A stretch of 64,000 bases of DNA from an uncultured Christensenella sp. (GTDB lineage: Bacteria > Bacillota > Clostridia > Christensenellales > Pumilibacteraceae). Below the pieces are notes generated by a model. That model ran no database searches, was not told the origin of the DNA, and worked only from the letters and a program-made list of their open reading frames with translations. Position numbers and translations under genes: made by a program. This document shows, one piece after another, positions 18,059 through 27,567 of this stretch. The stretch's first letter is position 1. The number at the start of each line of letters is the position of its first letter. Where the stretch lies: contig CAJTTD010000001.1 in assembly GCA_910579205.1 (NCBI GenBank), positions 124,001 to 188,000 of the forward strand, given 5' to 3'.

Positions 18059-18277
18059 TCATTCGTCGATCTCGACGGTGCAATTTCTGCCGAGCTTGGC
18101 GGACGCCGCTTTGACCACAGAACGTACGGACTTGATTATACGGCCTTGCTTGCCTATTATCTTGCCTATATCGTCCTTTGCAACTTTGACGGTCAAAACG
18201 TCTCCGTCCTCGGTAACCGACACTTGTTCTTTGTCATCCACTAGCGCGGTTACCATAAATTTGACAAGTTCTGTCAT
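18059..18277 (-). CDS. khpA: KH-domain RNA-binding protein KhpA
   Basis: 72-residue single KH domain with the GxxG loop (DDIGKIIGKQGRIIKSVRS). In Gram-positives KhpA pairs with KhpB to bind many RNAs and influence cell elongation and division. It is six bases downstream of rpsP; the position is the standard one. Confidence 0.93.
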   Translation of the reverse strand: MTELVKFMVTALVDDKEQVSVTEDGDVLTVKVAKDDIGKIIGKQGRIIKSVRSVVKAASAKLGRNCTVEIDE

Positions 18278-18283
18278 CAGTTA

Positions 18284-18574
18284 TTATTCCGCCTTCTTTT
18301 TCTTTTCGACCTTGGTCTTTTGCGTGGACTTTTTGGTATCCAAAACGCCCGCTTTGACCAATAACGCTCTTACGGTGTCCGTGGGTTGCGCGCCGTTTTT
18401 GATCCATTCCTTGGATTTTTCCACATTGAGCTTAAGTCCGTCGTCAAGGTGCGGATCGTAAGTGCCGAGCACTTCGATAAAGCGTCCGTCGCGAGGCGAG
18501 CGGGAATCCGCAACGATTATACGGTAGAAGGGGGATTTATGATCGCCCAAGCGTGTAAGTCTGATTTTTACCAT
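18284..18574 (-). CDS. rpsP: Ribosomal protein S16
   Basis: 30S protein, 96 residues. The N-terminus VKIRLTRLGDHKSPFYRIIV and the DSRSPRDGRFIEVLGTYDP motif are diagnostic. The C-terminus is a lysine-rich tail. A GGAG-type site precedes the ATG. Confidence 0.98.
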   Translation of the reverse strand: MVKIRLTRLGDHKSPFYRIIVADSRSPRDGRFIEVLGTYDPHLDDGLKLNVEKSKEWIKNGAQPTDTVRALLVKAGVLDTKKSTQKTKVEKKKKAE

Positions 18575-18658
18575 GATTTTCTCCTTGAAATAAGTTGTTT
18601 TTTATTCACAAGCGCGTAACGCGCCCGATCTGCTGTGTTTGCTCGGCTATTCCGAACG

Positions 18659-20002
18659 CTATCTGAAACGACGCTTTTGCCGAATTACCTTTTGCTGCAT
18701 TTGCGGCATTTTGCCCGTGTTGGCTACCTTGATCATTTCACGAGTTTGGTCGTACTGTTTGAGCAGAGCGTTTACCTCTTGCACCGTCGTTCCGCTGCCC
18801 GCGGCTATGCGCTTACGGCGAGACGACTTGATTATTTCGGGATGAGTGCGCTCTTGCGGCGTCATAGAAAGAATGATCGACTTGTACTTATTTATGCGCT
18901 CGTCGATTTGGCTTGCATCGACGTTTGCTTTACTCATGCCGGGGATCATTGCAACGACTTCGTTTATATCGCCCATTTTGGCGAGCGATTTGAATTGCGT
19001 CAAAAAGTCCTCAAGCGTAAACTTGTTTTCGCGGATACGCTTTTCCATTTTGCGCATTTCGTCTTCGGACACCGCGTTTTGCGCCTTTTCTATAAGCGTG
19101 AGCACGTCGCCCATGCCGAGTATGCGCGAAGCCATTCTGTCCGGATGGAACGGCTCCATATCGGTCGGCTTTTCGCCCGTGCCGCAAAACTTGATGGGCT
19201 TGCCCGTAACCGAACGGATGGAAAGAGCCGCGCCGCCTCTCGTATCGCCGTCGAGCTTTGTCAATATAACGCCGGTGATGTCCAGTTCTTCGTTAAAAGT
19301 TTTGGCGACGTTCACTGCGTCTTGACCCGTCATCGAATCTACCGTCAACAATATTTCGACGGGCGACGTCTTTTGCTTGATATTTTTAAGCTCGTCCATC
19401 AGTTGCTCGTTGATATGCAACCGACCCGCTGTATCGATGATGACAGTATCGTGTCCCAGCCGTTCCGCTTCCTTTACGGCTGCGGCGGCTATCTTAACGG
19501 GATCGCCCGCGCCTTGTTCGAATACGGGAACATTTACTCTTTTCCCTACTACTTGAAGCTGATTGATAGCGGCAGGTCTGTATACGTCGCACGCTGCAAG
19601 CAAAGGCTTTTTGCCTTGCTTTACAAGATAGCTCGCGAGTTTGCCGCAAAATGTGGTTTTGCCCGCGCCTTGCAGACCGCACATCATTATTACCGTAGGC
19701 GGCTTGGACGACACTTCGAGCTTGGCGTTTGTAGATCCCATGAGCGCAACAAGCTCGTCGTTTACTATTTTTACCACTTGCTGACCGGGCGTAAGCGATT
19801 TTAAAACTTGCTCGCCGACGGCTTTTTCCGACACGCGCGCTACAAAATCTTTTACCACCGCGTAATTTACGTCGGCTTCCAACAGCGCTATGCGGATCTC
19901 GCGCATAGCTTGCTTGATATCGCCTTCGGTAAGCTTACCTCTCGACGTTATTTTGGAAAATACGTTGCCGAGCTTTTCGGCAAGCGATGAAAATAAACCC
20001 AT
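18659..20002 (-). CDS. ffh: Signal recognition particle protein Ffh
   Basis: SRP54 GTPase that binds signal sequences with 4.5S/6S-type SRP RNA and delivers ribosomes to FtsY. 447 residues: N domain (MGLFSSLAEKLGNVFSKI), G domain with GLQGAGKTTFCGKLA and DTAGRLH, TKLDGDTRGG, then the methionine-rich M domain (MIPGMSKANVDASQID onward). It is seven bases after the ylxM homologue, which is the usual partner order. Confidence 0.98.
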   Translation of the reverse strand: MGLFSSLAEKLGNVFSKITSRGKLTEGDIKQAMREIRIALLEADVNYAVVKDFVARVSEKAVGEQVLKSLTPGQQVVKIVNDELVALMGSTNAKLEVSSKPPTVIMMCGLQGAGKTTFCGKLASYLVKQGKKPLLAACDVYRPAAINQLQVVGKRVNVPVFEQGAGDPVKIAAAAVKEAERLGHDTVIIDTAGRLHINEQLMDELKNIKQKTSPVEILLTVDSMTGQDAVNVAKTFNEELDITGVILTKLDGDTRGGAALSIRSVTGKPIKFCGTGEKPTDMEPFHPDRMASRILGMGDVLTLIEKAQNAVSEDEMRKMEKRIRENKFTLEDFLTQFKSLAKMGDINEVVAMIPGMSKANVDASQIDERINKYKSIILSMTPQERTHPEIIKSSRRKRIAAGSGTTVQEVNALLKQYDQTREMIKVANTGKMPQMQQKVIRQKRRFR

Positions 20003-20008
20003 TGATTT

Positions 20009-20341
20009 TTACCTCATATCCCTAAGATCGCGCACCGCATCGCTTATTATGCGCTTTGCTTCGTCGGGTCGCGCGTCTATGACCGACAACGCGTCTTGCA
20101 ATCGAACGCAAAGCTCGTCCGATCTTTTCACCATGCCTATAGCCGCCTCGAATTCTTTGAGCTTGCCCTCGGCTTGCCTCAGTCTGCACAGCACCGCTTG
20201 ACGCGTTATTTCAAACTCTTCGCCTATCTCGGCGAGCGACATATCGTAATCGTAGTACTCCCTAACGGCTCTGCACATATTATCGGTAAGCAACGCGCCG
20301 TATGCGTCGCAAAGCCTGCTTATTTCGAGATCTTTAGGCAT
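20009..20341 (-). CDS. ylxM: YlxM/p13-like SRP-associated helix-turn-helix protein
   Basis: About 110 residues. Small protein encoded just before ffh in Bacillota; it binds or supports SRP (established for streptococcal YlxM), with a sigma-like helix-turn-helix (MSLAEIGEEFEITRQAVLCR). The ATG at 20341 is used; the longer frame begins with TTG. No clear Shine-Dalgarno is visible. Confidence 0.88.
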   Translation of the reverse strand: MPKDLEISRLCDAYGALLTDNMCRAVREYYDYDMSLAEIGEEFEITRQAVLCRLRQAEGKLKEFEAAIGMVKRSDELCVRLQDALSVIDARPDEAKRIISDAVRDLRDMR

Positions 20342-20482
20342 AGTCTGACAGCTCAAGTGCAAAGTAAATTTACTTTACAGCAATATTATATAACATATTT
20401 ATGCGAATGGCAAATGTTTGAGCGGCATTTTTAAAATAATTTTTGCATTATAAAACACGGCCTTTCACCGCGTTTTAGCTCT

Positions 20483-21382
20483 CTATTCCATTATACCGTT
20501 GACAAAACCACGAGCGTCGAAGTCTTCGAGGTCGTCTATACCCTCGCCGACGCCCACATACACAACGGGTACGGACAGCTCGCCCGCTATCGCAAGCACT
20601 ACGCCGCCTTTTGCCGTGCCGTCCAGCTTTGTCAATATTATGCCGTCGATATCTATTGCTTCGTTAAATATATCCACTTGCGATATTGCGTTCTGTCCCG
20701 TCGTGGCGTCAAGCACTATATAATTGAGTATCATGGACTGCGGCAGTTCGCGCTCGACGACGCGCGATATCTTTTTGAGCTCTTCCATGAGGTTCTTTTT
20801 GTTGTGAAGTCTGCCCGCCGTATCTATCAAAAGCACGTCGCCGTTTTTGCTCTTGACGCTTTGCGCCGCATCGTACACGACCGCCGCGGGATCCGCGCCT
20901 TCCGTATGCTTGATTATCCTAACTCCCGCGCGCTCCGCCCACACCGACAACTGGTCGGAAGCCGCCGCTCTGAACGTATCGGCAGCAGCTATTGTTACAG
21001 ACTTTCCTTGCTTCTTGAATTTTTTCGCCAGCTTGCCTATTGCAGTGGTCTTACCCACGCCGTTCACGCCAGACAGCATTATCACAAGCGGATATTCGTA
21101 TTCGGGCGGTTCGTTCTCTTCGAGAAGCTCTACCAATATTTCAAACAGAATATCTCTGACTTTATCGGTGCTGCGAACATGATTTTTGTCTATTTCGTCC
21201 TTAAGCCGATCCATTACGGTCTCGGTTGTCTCTGCGCCTATATCGGCTGTCAATAATATTTCTTCAAGTTCGTCGTAAAAATCGTCGGTCAATACTCCGC
21301 CCGTAAACAATTTGTTGAGCTTATAAGCTATTGCCTCTTTTGTCTTTTTAAGACCTTCTTTAAGCTTAGAAAAAAATCCCAT
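20483..21382 (-). CDS. ftsY: SRP receptor FtsY
   Basis: Membrane-associated GTPase receptor for SRP. 299 residues, so it lacks the long acidic A domain of enterobacteria. NG domain motifs: GVNGVGKTTAIGKLA (G1), DTAGRLHNKKNL (G3), TKLDGTAKGG (G4) and the terminal GVGEGIDDLEDFD. It lies 24 bases downstream of smc, in the normal cluster order. Confidence 0.98.
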   Translation of the reverse strand: MGFFSKLKEGLKKTKEAIAYKLNKLFTGGVLTDDFYDELEEILLTADIGAETTETVMDRLKDEIDKNHVRSTDKVRDILFEILVELLEENEPPEYEYPLVIMLSGVNGVGKTTAIGKLAKKFKKQGKSVTIAAADTFRAAASDQLSVWAERAGVRIIKHTEGADPAAVVYDAAQSVKSKNGDVLLIDTAGRLHNKKNLMEELKKISRVVERELPQSMILNYIVLDATTGQNAISQVDIFNEAIDIDGIILTKLDGTAKGGVVLAIAGELSVPVVYVGVGEGIDDLEDFDARGFVNGIME

Positions 21383-21406
21383 TTCTCACCCGATAAAAGT
21401 ATTGCG

Positions 21407-24400
21407 TCAGTCGTTAGCCGCCGTCGCGTTGGCTACCGCGTCTTGCAGCTTGACGGACACTATCTTGGATACGCCCTTTTCTTCCATTGTTACGCCGTAA
21501 AGGCAGTCGGCTTGTTCCATAGTCGGTTTTCTGTGCGTAATGACTATAAACTGCGTTTGCGCGGAAAAGTTCTTCAAATACGACGCAAAACGCCCTACGT
21601 TTGCATCGTCCAAGGCGGCGTCTATCTCGTCAAGCAGACAGAACGGCATGGGACGGAGCTTTAGTATGGCAAACAGTATGGCTATTGCGGTAAGCGTCTG
21701 CTCTCCGCCCGACAGCAGCGATATGGACAACAGACCTTTGCTCGGCGGCTGCGCCATTATTTCCACGCCGCGCAATAACGGATCTTCGTTTTCGGTGAGG
21801 ACGAGATCGGCTGCGCCGCCGTTGAACAGATTGACGAATATCTCACGGAAGTTCGTCCTTATCTTTTCAAAACACACGTTAAAGTCTCGGAGCATGGTGT
21901 CCGACATCTCTTTGATTATGCGCTCTTCGTCCGCAAGACTTTTAGCCAAGTCCTCGCGCTGAAGTTCTTTTTCGTGATAGACAGCGGACAGTTCTTTGGA
22001 TTCTTCGATGGCGTTTTCGTTTATGCTGCCGAGATTGCTTATTCTGCGTTTGAGCTTCATTATCTCGACGTTGCCGCTCTCGGGATCGTAATTTTCGTCC
22101 TTATACGGCAAGCACTCATCATAGCAAAGCCCGTACTCTTCCGAAACTCTGCTTTGCATCGCGTCCATATCCGAATCGACACGCGTCAACAAAAGCTCTT
22201 GCATGTGCTTTTGCTCGGTCAGTTTGGAGCACTCGTCGCTAAACTGTACGCGCGCTTGATCGGTCTCCACTACTTTTTCGTTAAGCCGCGCTTTGTAGTC
22301 GGACAGATCGTCGAGCGTAGCTCTAAGCTCGTTACGCCGAACCTCGTTACCGCCCGAATGACTTTCGGTGAGCTTGCGTATCTCCGCCTCGTTGACTTCT
22401 ATTGCTCGGTTGTTGCCGAGGATAGCCATATTGTTGTTTTCTATGCGCTGCTGTGTGGACACCGCTTCGCTTTTAAGCCGAGATATTTCCGACTTTAGAT
22501 TGTCGATATCCATCTGCAGAGTAACTTTGCGCAAGTTTTTGACGGTAACTTCGTCGTGAAGTTTATCACGCTCCGCGCGCATTGCTTCTAGTTCTTTGCG
22601 AACGCGCTCGGTCTCTTCATTGCCGTTTTCGGGCGTCAATTCGTCTTGAGACTGTTCTATAGCCGCGATATCGCCCGCTATGACTTCCAACCGTTCGGTT
22701 ATGCCGCCGATCATGGTTTCCGCCGCCGCTTTGTTTTGCTTAAGCGACTGCAGTTCGTCCGCAAGCTTATTGTATTCGATGCTTTTTGCGGCTTCGGCAA
22801 CCTCGTACTCGTGTATATCCTCTGTCAAAGCTCTGACGCGCTTATTGCAGTCGTCGGCTTTTGTCGATAACGCGTCGTGTTCTTGCTGCAACCGTTCTAT
22901 GCGCGACTTGAGCTCGCTTACGGTCGCTGTCATTTCTTTAAGTTCGCGCTCGTGCGAAAACACGCTCGTTGCGTCAGTCTTTTTACTGCCGCCCGTGATA
23001 GATCCGTGCTGATATATTACATCGCCGTCAAGCGTTACTATACGAAAACCGTAATTGCTTTCTTTGGCGAGCGCTACTGCCGTATCCATATTATCAACTA
23101 TGACCGTACCGCCCAACAGTCCGCTTACTATCGTCTCGAAAGCGCTGTCGTAAGTTACCGCATCCGACGCTATGCCGTAACAGCCCGAATATCTTCCAAC
23201 GAGCGACAATAGCGCGGGATCGAGCGAACGTGATTTAAAGCCCGTGATAGGTAAGAACGTCGCTCTTCCGTAGCGTTTTTCCTTTAAATATCCTATCAAA
23301 AGTTTGGCGTCGTCTTCGTCTTTTGTAACGATATTGTTGACGGCAGAACCGAGCGCCATTTCGATCGCGGTCTCGAATCCTTCTTTAACGTTCAATATCT
23401 GACCGACAACGCCCATAAGCGCGCGACCTATGCGTCCGTCCGTCTTTGCGTCGGCAAGGAGCTTTCTGACCGAATATGCGTATCCCTCCATGGACGCGCG
23501 AACATCGGCAAGCGTTTTACGCCTCGACTCGGTAGCCGAATACTCTTGCTTGGCGTCGCTTAGCTCGGATACCAGTGTCTTGAGTCTCTCCGAACATTCC
23601 GTATACAGCTTGGCTGTCTCCGTCTTTTCGCCGCACAGTCCGTCCTTTTCCGCAGCAAGCGACGTGAGTTCGTCGGCAAGCGCGGACAAAGCCCCTTCAT
23701 CGGAACATATCCTATCGGTATATTCGGATAACTGAGCTTTCAAAACTTCCAAGCGATCGGTAAGGCTTGCCCGCTCCGACGTCAGTTCGCCGATGCTCAT
23801 GCTGACAGCCATGCGCCGCTCCATAGCGTTAATGAGCGCCTTTTGCGCGCGTTCTATCTTTTCTTCCTCTTCGGCGACGCGATTTGCAACTTCGGTATAA
23901 GCGCTGTTTAGCTTGGCGAACTCTTCCGTTACGGCTTGGAGTTCCTCCGCCTTTTTATTGCACTCGCCTTGTTTTTGCTCTGCGGTTATAGTCAAAGAGT
24001 TGTAATTATTGCCAAGCTCGTAATTAGCGGTAGTCAAGCTGTCTATCTGCGCGTTTAAACTGTTTAACTGCTGCGTAACCAACTGTATCTGTCCCGCGAC
24101 TTTCTCCTTATCGACAGACAGATCCATAAGCTCGTTTCTGTACGCTTCTATGTCCTCGTCGAGTGTGCGCAACTTTTCGCGCGCCGTATTATATTCTTCC
24201 GTTGCGCTTTCGTACTCGCTTTGCTTTGCCGCTATCTGCGCGTCAATACCGTTAATTACGGCGCTGAGCTTGTCCTTGGTATCCGCCGCCGTTTCGTACT
24301 GATTTATGTAAAAATTTATTTCGTGGTACTTGAGCCTTTCTTTAAGCTCGCGCCACTGCCTTGTTTTTTCCGCTTGTTTGGCAAGCGGCTCGAGCCGCGC

Positions 24401-25003
24401 AAGATCGCCCGCCATAGCGTCGTCTATGCGCATTAAATTTTCGCGCGTGCGAGCATTTTTACGTTCCGCTTCGTTCTTTTTGAACTTGTACTTGCTTATT
24501 CCCGCCGCTTCTTCGAATATCGCTCTGCGGTCCTCGGGTTTGGAGTGTATAAGCTCCGTTACCTTGCCTTGTCCGATTATGGTATAACCTTCTCGGGCAA
24601 AACCCGCGTCGCGCAACATTTCCGAAATATCGCGCAGTAGACACGGATTGCCGTTGCGGTAATATTCGCTCTCGTTGGAACGAAAGAGCTTACGCGAGAT
24701 GACCGCCTCCTCGTAATCGTATGACGGAAACAGCGACTTGTTTTTATTATCGAAAGTGAGCGAAACTTCGGCATACGAAAGCGCGCTGCGCTTTTCCGAA
24801 CCCTTGAAAATAACGTCGCGCATATTATCGCCGCGCAAAAGCTTAGCCGACTGCTCGCCCAATACCCAACGCACCGCGTCCGCGATGTTGCTTTTACCGC
24901 AGCCGTTCGGTCCGACGATAGCCGTTATGCCTTCGCCGAACTTGACCTCAAGCTTGTTTGCGAAGGATTTGAATCCCAATAGGGACAGCTTTTTGAATTT
25001 CAA
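21407..25003 (-). CDS. smc: Chromosome partition protein SMC
   Basis: Structural-maintenance ATPase that organises and segregates the chromosome with ScpAB. 1198 residues. Walker A VGPNGCGKSNIADAVRWVLG near the N-terminus, two long coiled coils flanking a hinge (about 500-680, including GFETAIEMALGSAVNNIV), then the ABC signature LLSGGEQTLTAIAILFA and Walker B FCLLDEIDAALDDANV. The start codon is TTG at 25003: it gives the invariant N-terminus KFKKLSLLGFKSFANK, and no in-frame ATG exists upstream. ATPase and signature residues are intact. Confidence 0.98.
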   Translation of the reverse strand: MKFKKLSLLGFKSFANKLEVKFGEGITAIVGPNGCGKSNIADAVRWVLGEQSAKLLRGDNMRDVIFKGSEKRSALSYAEVSLTFDNKNKSLFPSYDYEEAVISRKLFRSNESEYYRNGNPCLLRDISEMLRDAGFAREGYTIIGQGKVTELIHSKPEDRRAIFEEAAGISKYKFKKNEAERKNARTRENLMRIDDAMAGDLARLEPLAKQAEKTRQWRELKERLKYHEINFYINQYETAADTKDKLSAVINGIDAQIAAKQSEYESATEEYNTAREKLRTLDEDIEAYRNELMDLSVDKEKVAGQIQLVTQQLNSLNAQIDSLTTANYELGNNYNSLTITAEQKQGECNKKAEELQAVTEEFAKLNSAYTEVANRVAEEEEKIERAQKALINAMERRMAVSMSIGELTSERASLTDRLEVLKAQLSEYTDRICSDEGALSALADELTSLAAEKDGLCGEKTETAKLYTECSERLKTLVSELSDAKQEYSATESRRKTLADVRASMEGYAYSVRKLLADAKTDGRIGRALMGVVGQILNVKEGFETAIEMALGSAVNNIVTKDEDDAKLLIGYLKEKRYGRATFLPITGFKSRSLDPALLSLVGRYSGCYGIASDAVTYDSAFETIVSGLLGGTVIVDNMDTAVALAKESNYGFRIVTLDGDVIYQHGSITGGSKKTDATSVFSHERELKEMTATVSELKSRIERLQQEHDALSTKADDCNKRVRALTEDIHEYEVAEAAKSIEYNKLADELQSLKQNKAAAETMIGGITERLEVIAGDIAAIEQSQDELTPENGNEETERVRKELEAMRAERDKLHDEVTVKNLRKVTLQMDIDNLKSEISRLKSEAVSTQQRIENNNMAILGNNRAIEVNEAEIRKLTESHSGGNEVRRNELRATLDDLSDYKARLNEKVVETDQARVQFSDECSKLTEQKHMQELLLTRVDSDMDAMQSRVSEEYGLCYDECLPYKDENYDPESGNVEIMKLKRRISNLGSINENAIEESKELSAVYHEKELQREDLAKSLADEERIIKEMSDTMLRDFNVCFEKIRTNFREIFVNLFNGGAADLVLTENEDPLLRGVEIMAQPPSKGLLSISLLSGGEQTLTAIAILFAILKLRPMPFCLLDEIDAALDDANVGRFASYLKNFSAQTQFIVITHRKPTMEQADCLYGVTMEEKGVSKIVSVKLQDAVANATAAND

Positions 25004-25209
25004 TGCGAGTTCCCGAAATACGTTTTATTAGTTCGATCTTACGATCGGCGCACGCTTATTGCATTGCGCACGCACAGAAAGACCGCCTACATATCCGCAG
25101 TACAGTATATCACGGGCGCAAAAAAAAATCAAACAATTTATCATGTTTGATTATGCCGAATTTGATCGAGCGATATTCAGTTGCCGTAAGCAGTCGTATT
25201 TTACGCTTT

Positions 25210-25845
25210 TTACGCTTTGGCAAGAGCGTGCCGCGCCGCATCTATCTCGGCGGCATGCTTGGTGTTTCCTTTTCCGGTAAACTTATCGCCGCCCACCGAT
25301 ACGACGGCGGTAAAACCGTTTGCCGAATCATTTACTTTGTACACGACATTACAACCGCGCTTTACCGCAAGTTCTTGCAATTCCGTTTTGTAATCGCGTT
25401 CGGGTTTGACTTTATCAAAGAAATTGCGCGCCAAAAACATTCTGCACGCATTCATTCCGCCGTCCGCATATACCGCGCCGACAAGCGCCTCGAAAAGGTC
25501 AGACCGAGTTTTATCGGAAAACGCCGACTTATTTACGCCAGCGCCCACACGCAGATAACGCAAAAGCCCCAATTCGTCCACAAGTCTTGCAAGCGGCGCA
25601 CGCGAAACCGTAGCCGCACGACGCGCCGACAGCAACCCTTCGCCGTAATCGGGGTATGTTTCGTAAAGATACTCTCCGACTATGAAATTAAGCGCGCAAT
25701 CACCCAAAAACTCCGATCTTTCGTTGCTCTCAGCTTTATGCTCGTTTACGTAAGACGAGTGCGTAAATGCGGTCTGCAGAAGATCTTCGTTCTTGAACGT
25801 ATATCCCAATGCGGACAGCGCCGCGCAAAGCTCGGGATCTATCAC
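25210..25845 (-). CDS. rnc: Ribonuclease III
   Basis: Double-strand RNA endonuclease for rRNA and mRNA processing. 211 residues. The catalytic signature is SEFLGDCALNFIVGEYLY (family ERLEFLGDAVL), with DLFEALVGAVYADGG holding the second acidic pair, then a dsRNA-binding domain of about 65 residues at the C-terminus. The start is GTG, overlapping the plsX stop as GTGA. The 206 bases between it and smc contain no gene I can support. Confidence 0.95.
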   Translation of the reverse strand: MIDPELCAALSALGYTFKNEDLLQTAFTHSSYVNEHKAESNERSEFLGDCALNFIVGEYLYETYPDYGEGLLSARRAATVSRAPLARLVDELGLLRYLRVGAGVNKSAFSDKTRSDLFEALVGAVYADGGMNACRMFLARNFFDKVKPERDYKTELQELAVKRGCNVVYKVNDSANGFTAVVSVGGDKFTGKGNTKHAAEIDAARHALAKA

Positions 25846-26876
25846 TCTTTCGCTCCGCTTTCGCCTATCTGCTCGCCTTTATCGAGAGCGTCGGCGATGC
25901 CCGACTTGATGTCTTCGAGAATATTGCCGCGATGCATCTTTATGATATTGGCTATGGATACGCTCGTAGATACTTCGTTAGACGAGCCGTGAGTCTTGAC
26001 TACCAACTTTTTCACGCCCAAAAACGGCGCGCCGCCGTATGCGTGATAGTCCATTTTGGACTTTAACGACTTTAGCGCTTTTTTCATGAACAACGCGCCT
26101 ATCTTGGCGGACGCGGATGACATGATGGACTGCTTGAGCATTCCTACTACCAGTTTTGCCGTGCCTTCCGTGGATTTTAATAGAACATTGCCCGAAAAGC
26201 CGTCGCAAACAACTACGTCGTACTCGCCCGAAAGCGCGTCGCGCGCTTCCATATTGCCAACAAAATCGATGGGCAGTTCTTTAAGCAAAGAAAACGCCGC
26301 CTTTGTGCGCTCGTCGCCCTTTTTATCCTCCGTTCCCACGGACAAAAGTCCTACTTTGGGATCTTTTATATCGAACATTGTCTTAACGTAAGCCGTAGCC
26401 ATGAGCGCGAACTGCGCCAAGTACTCGGGCTTTGAATCGACGTTTGCGCCGCTGTCCGCTATGCAGACAAGCTTGCCGTCAACCGCCGTCGGCATGAGCG
26501 ACGCGAGCACGGGACGGCTCACGCCTTTTATGCGCTGCACAAGCAAAGTCGCGCAAGTGAGTAAAGCGCCCGTGCTACCTGCGCTTACAAGCCCTATAAC
26601 GTCGTCAGAGCCGTTGAGCATGTTTATAGATCTTACCATAGACGAGTCGGGCTTTTTTCTTATAGCCTGCGTCGGAACATCGTCATTGGTTATTACGTCG
26701 GGCGCATGCTCGACGATAATATTGGCGGGTGCGCAAGAACCGAGCCTGTCATTAATAAAAGAAGAATCACCTACTATCACCATAGTATAGTCGGAAAACT
26801 GTTTTGCGGCGCAGACCACACCGTCTATCATTTTTTGCGGATTGTCGCACCCGCCTATATCTATCAATATTTTCAT
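25842..26876 (-). CDS. plsX: Phosphate acyltransferase PlsX
   Basis: Converts acyl-ACP to acyl-phosphate, the first step of phospholipid synthesis with PlsY. 344 residues. Family segments are visible: KILIDIGGCDNP at the start (usually DAMGGD; Ile and Cys here are divergent), SAGSTGALL, DSGANVDSKPEYL and CDGFSGNVLLKSTEG. An AAGGA site precedes the ATG. The usual acpP between plsX and rnc is absent; the two genes overlap by four bases instead. Confidence 0.94.
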   Translation of the reverse strand: MKILIDIGGCDNPQKMIDGVVCAAKQFSDYTMVIVGDSSFINDRLGSCAPANIIVEHAPDVITNDDVPTQAIRKKPDSSMVRSINMLNGSDDVIGLVSAGSTGALLTCATLLVQRIKGVSRPVLASLMPTAVDGKLVCIADSGANVDSKPEYLAQFALMATAYVKTMFDIKDPKVGLLSVGTEDKKGDERTKAAFSLLKELPIDFVGNMEARDALSGEYDVVVCDGFSGNVLLKSTEGTAKLVVGMLKQSIMSSASAKIGALFMKKALKSLKSKMDYHAYGGAPFLGVKKLVVKTHGSSNEVSTSVSIANIIKMHRGNILEDIKSGIADALDKGEQIGESGAKE

Positions 26877-26932
26877 TATGAAAATCCTTATATGAAATCT
26901 TCGACAAAAACAAGTAGACTACACTTTACAAT

Positions 26933-26977
26933 AACAAAGTTTCGCCGCTCTTTAAAAGCAGCGAACGAAACTTTGTT
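26933..26977. repeat. 12-bp perfect inverted repeat in the plsX leader
   Basis: AACAAAGTTTCG at 26933-26944 pairs with CGAAACTTTGTT at 26966-26977. It lies between the rpmF terminator and the plsX start and is not followed by a T-run on either strand. A regulatory hairpin or operator for the lipid gene is possible; it does not look like the FapR site. Confidence 0.5.
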
Positions 26978-26981
26978 ACAT

Positions 26982-27007
26982 AAAAATAAACCCCGATAAA
27001 ACGGGGT
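26982..27007 (-). terminator. Rho-independent terminator of rpmF
   Basis: On the minus strand ACCCCG-loop-CGGGGT followed by TTATTTTTA, six bases after the rpmF stop. Confidence 0.8.
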
Positions 27008-27012
27008 AAATT

Positions 27013-27201
27013 TTAGTCGTTACCTTGATTTTTGTCGATTTTAAGCTCGTTGTCGTAATATCCGCAATTAGAGCAAACACGGTGATATTGAACAAGCTGG
27101 TGGCATTGCGAACATTCAATCAAATTCGGTCCCGACAACTTCCATTGCGAACCACGCGTATGCGAACGTTGCTTAGATGTTTTGTGCTTGGGAACAGCCA
27201 T
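27013..27201 (-). CDS. rpmF: Ribosomal protein L32
   Basis: 50S protein of 62 residues. The N-terminus AVPKHKTSKQRSHTRGSQWK is diagnostic and a Cys4 zinc knuckle (CSQC...CSNC) shows the zinc-binding form. AAGGAGGTG ribosome site and a consensus promoter lie upstream. Unusually the upstream DUF177/YceD gene is absent and rpmF has its own promoter and terminator, so it is a single-gene unit. Confidence 0.97.
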   Translation of the reverse strand: MAVPKHKTSKQRSHTRGSQWKLSGPNLIECSQCHQLVQYHRVCSNCGYYDNELKIDKNQGND

Positions 27202-27227
27202 AATACACCTCCTTATGTTACAAAAAG

Positions 27228-27256
27228 ATTATAAACTATCTTTGCGACATTGTCAA
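27228..27256 (-). promoter_or_regulatory. Consensus promoter of rpmF
   Basis: Minus-strand TTGACA (27251-27256), 17-bp spacer, TATAAT (27228-27233): a perfect sigma-A match. Confidence 0.85.
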
Positions 27257-27295
27257 ACATTTTTAACTAAATTAAAAGATTTTAATAAAAAATGC

Positions 27296-27325
27296 TTGAC
27301 AAACCCGATACATAAATGATATCCT
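27296..27325 (+). promoter_or_regulatory. Promoter of tRNA-Gly
   Basis: TTGACA at 27296-27301, 18-bp spacer, TATCCT at 27320-27325, about 30 bases before the tRNA 5' end. Confidence 0.6.
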
Positions 27326-27356
27326 TATAAAGCTGTTTGACAGCAATACATATTTT

Positions 27357-27432
27357 GCGGAAGTGGCTCAGTTGGTAGAGCATCACCTTGCCAAGGTGAG
27401 GGTCGCGGGTTCGAGTCTCGTCTTCCGCTCCA
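27357..27432 (+). tRNA. tRNA-Gly(GCC)
   Basis: 76-nt cloverleaf: acceptor GCGGAAG/CTTCCGC, D arm GCTC..GAGC, anticodon loop TTGCCAA (GCC), T arm GCGGGTTCGAGTCTCGT, discriminator T and encoded CCA. Confidence 0.97.
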
Positions 27433-27458
27433 AAGAACGCTATAAGCGTTCTTTTTTT
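27433..27458 (+). terminator. Terminator of tRNA-Gly
   Basis: AAGAACGC, 5-nt loop, GCGTTCTT followed by TTTTT, directly after the encoded CCA. Confidence 0.85.
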
Positions 27459-27511
27459 GTTTATTCGATACTCGCCCATTTCTCAACGAGCGAATGCCGC
27501 CGTATATAAAA

Positions 27512-27546
27512 ACAGAGCAAAACCGTGATCGATCTTGCTCTGTTTT
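27512..27546. terminator. Bidirectional terminator between tRNA-Gly and rhaD
   Basis: ACAGAGCAA (27512-27520) and TTGCTCTGT (27535-27543) with T-runs on both outer sides. It ends the rhamnose operon on the minus strand. Confidence 0.75.
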
Positions 27547-27567
27547 TTATTTGTTATATCGAATACA

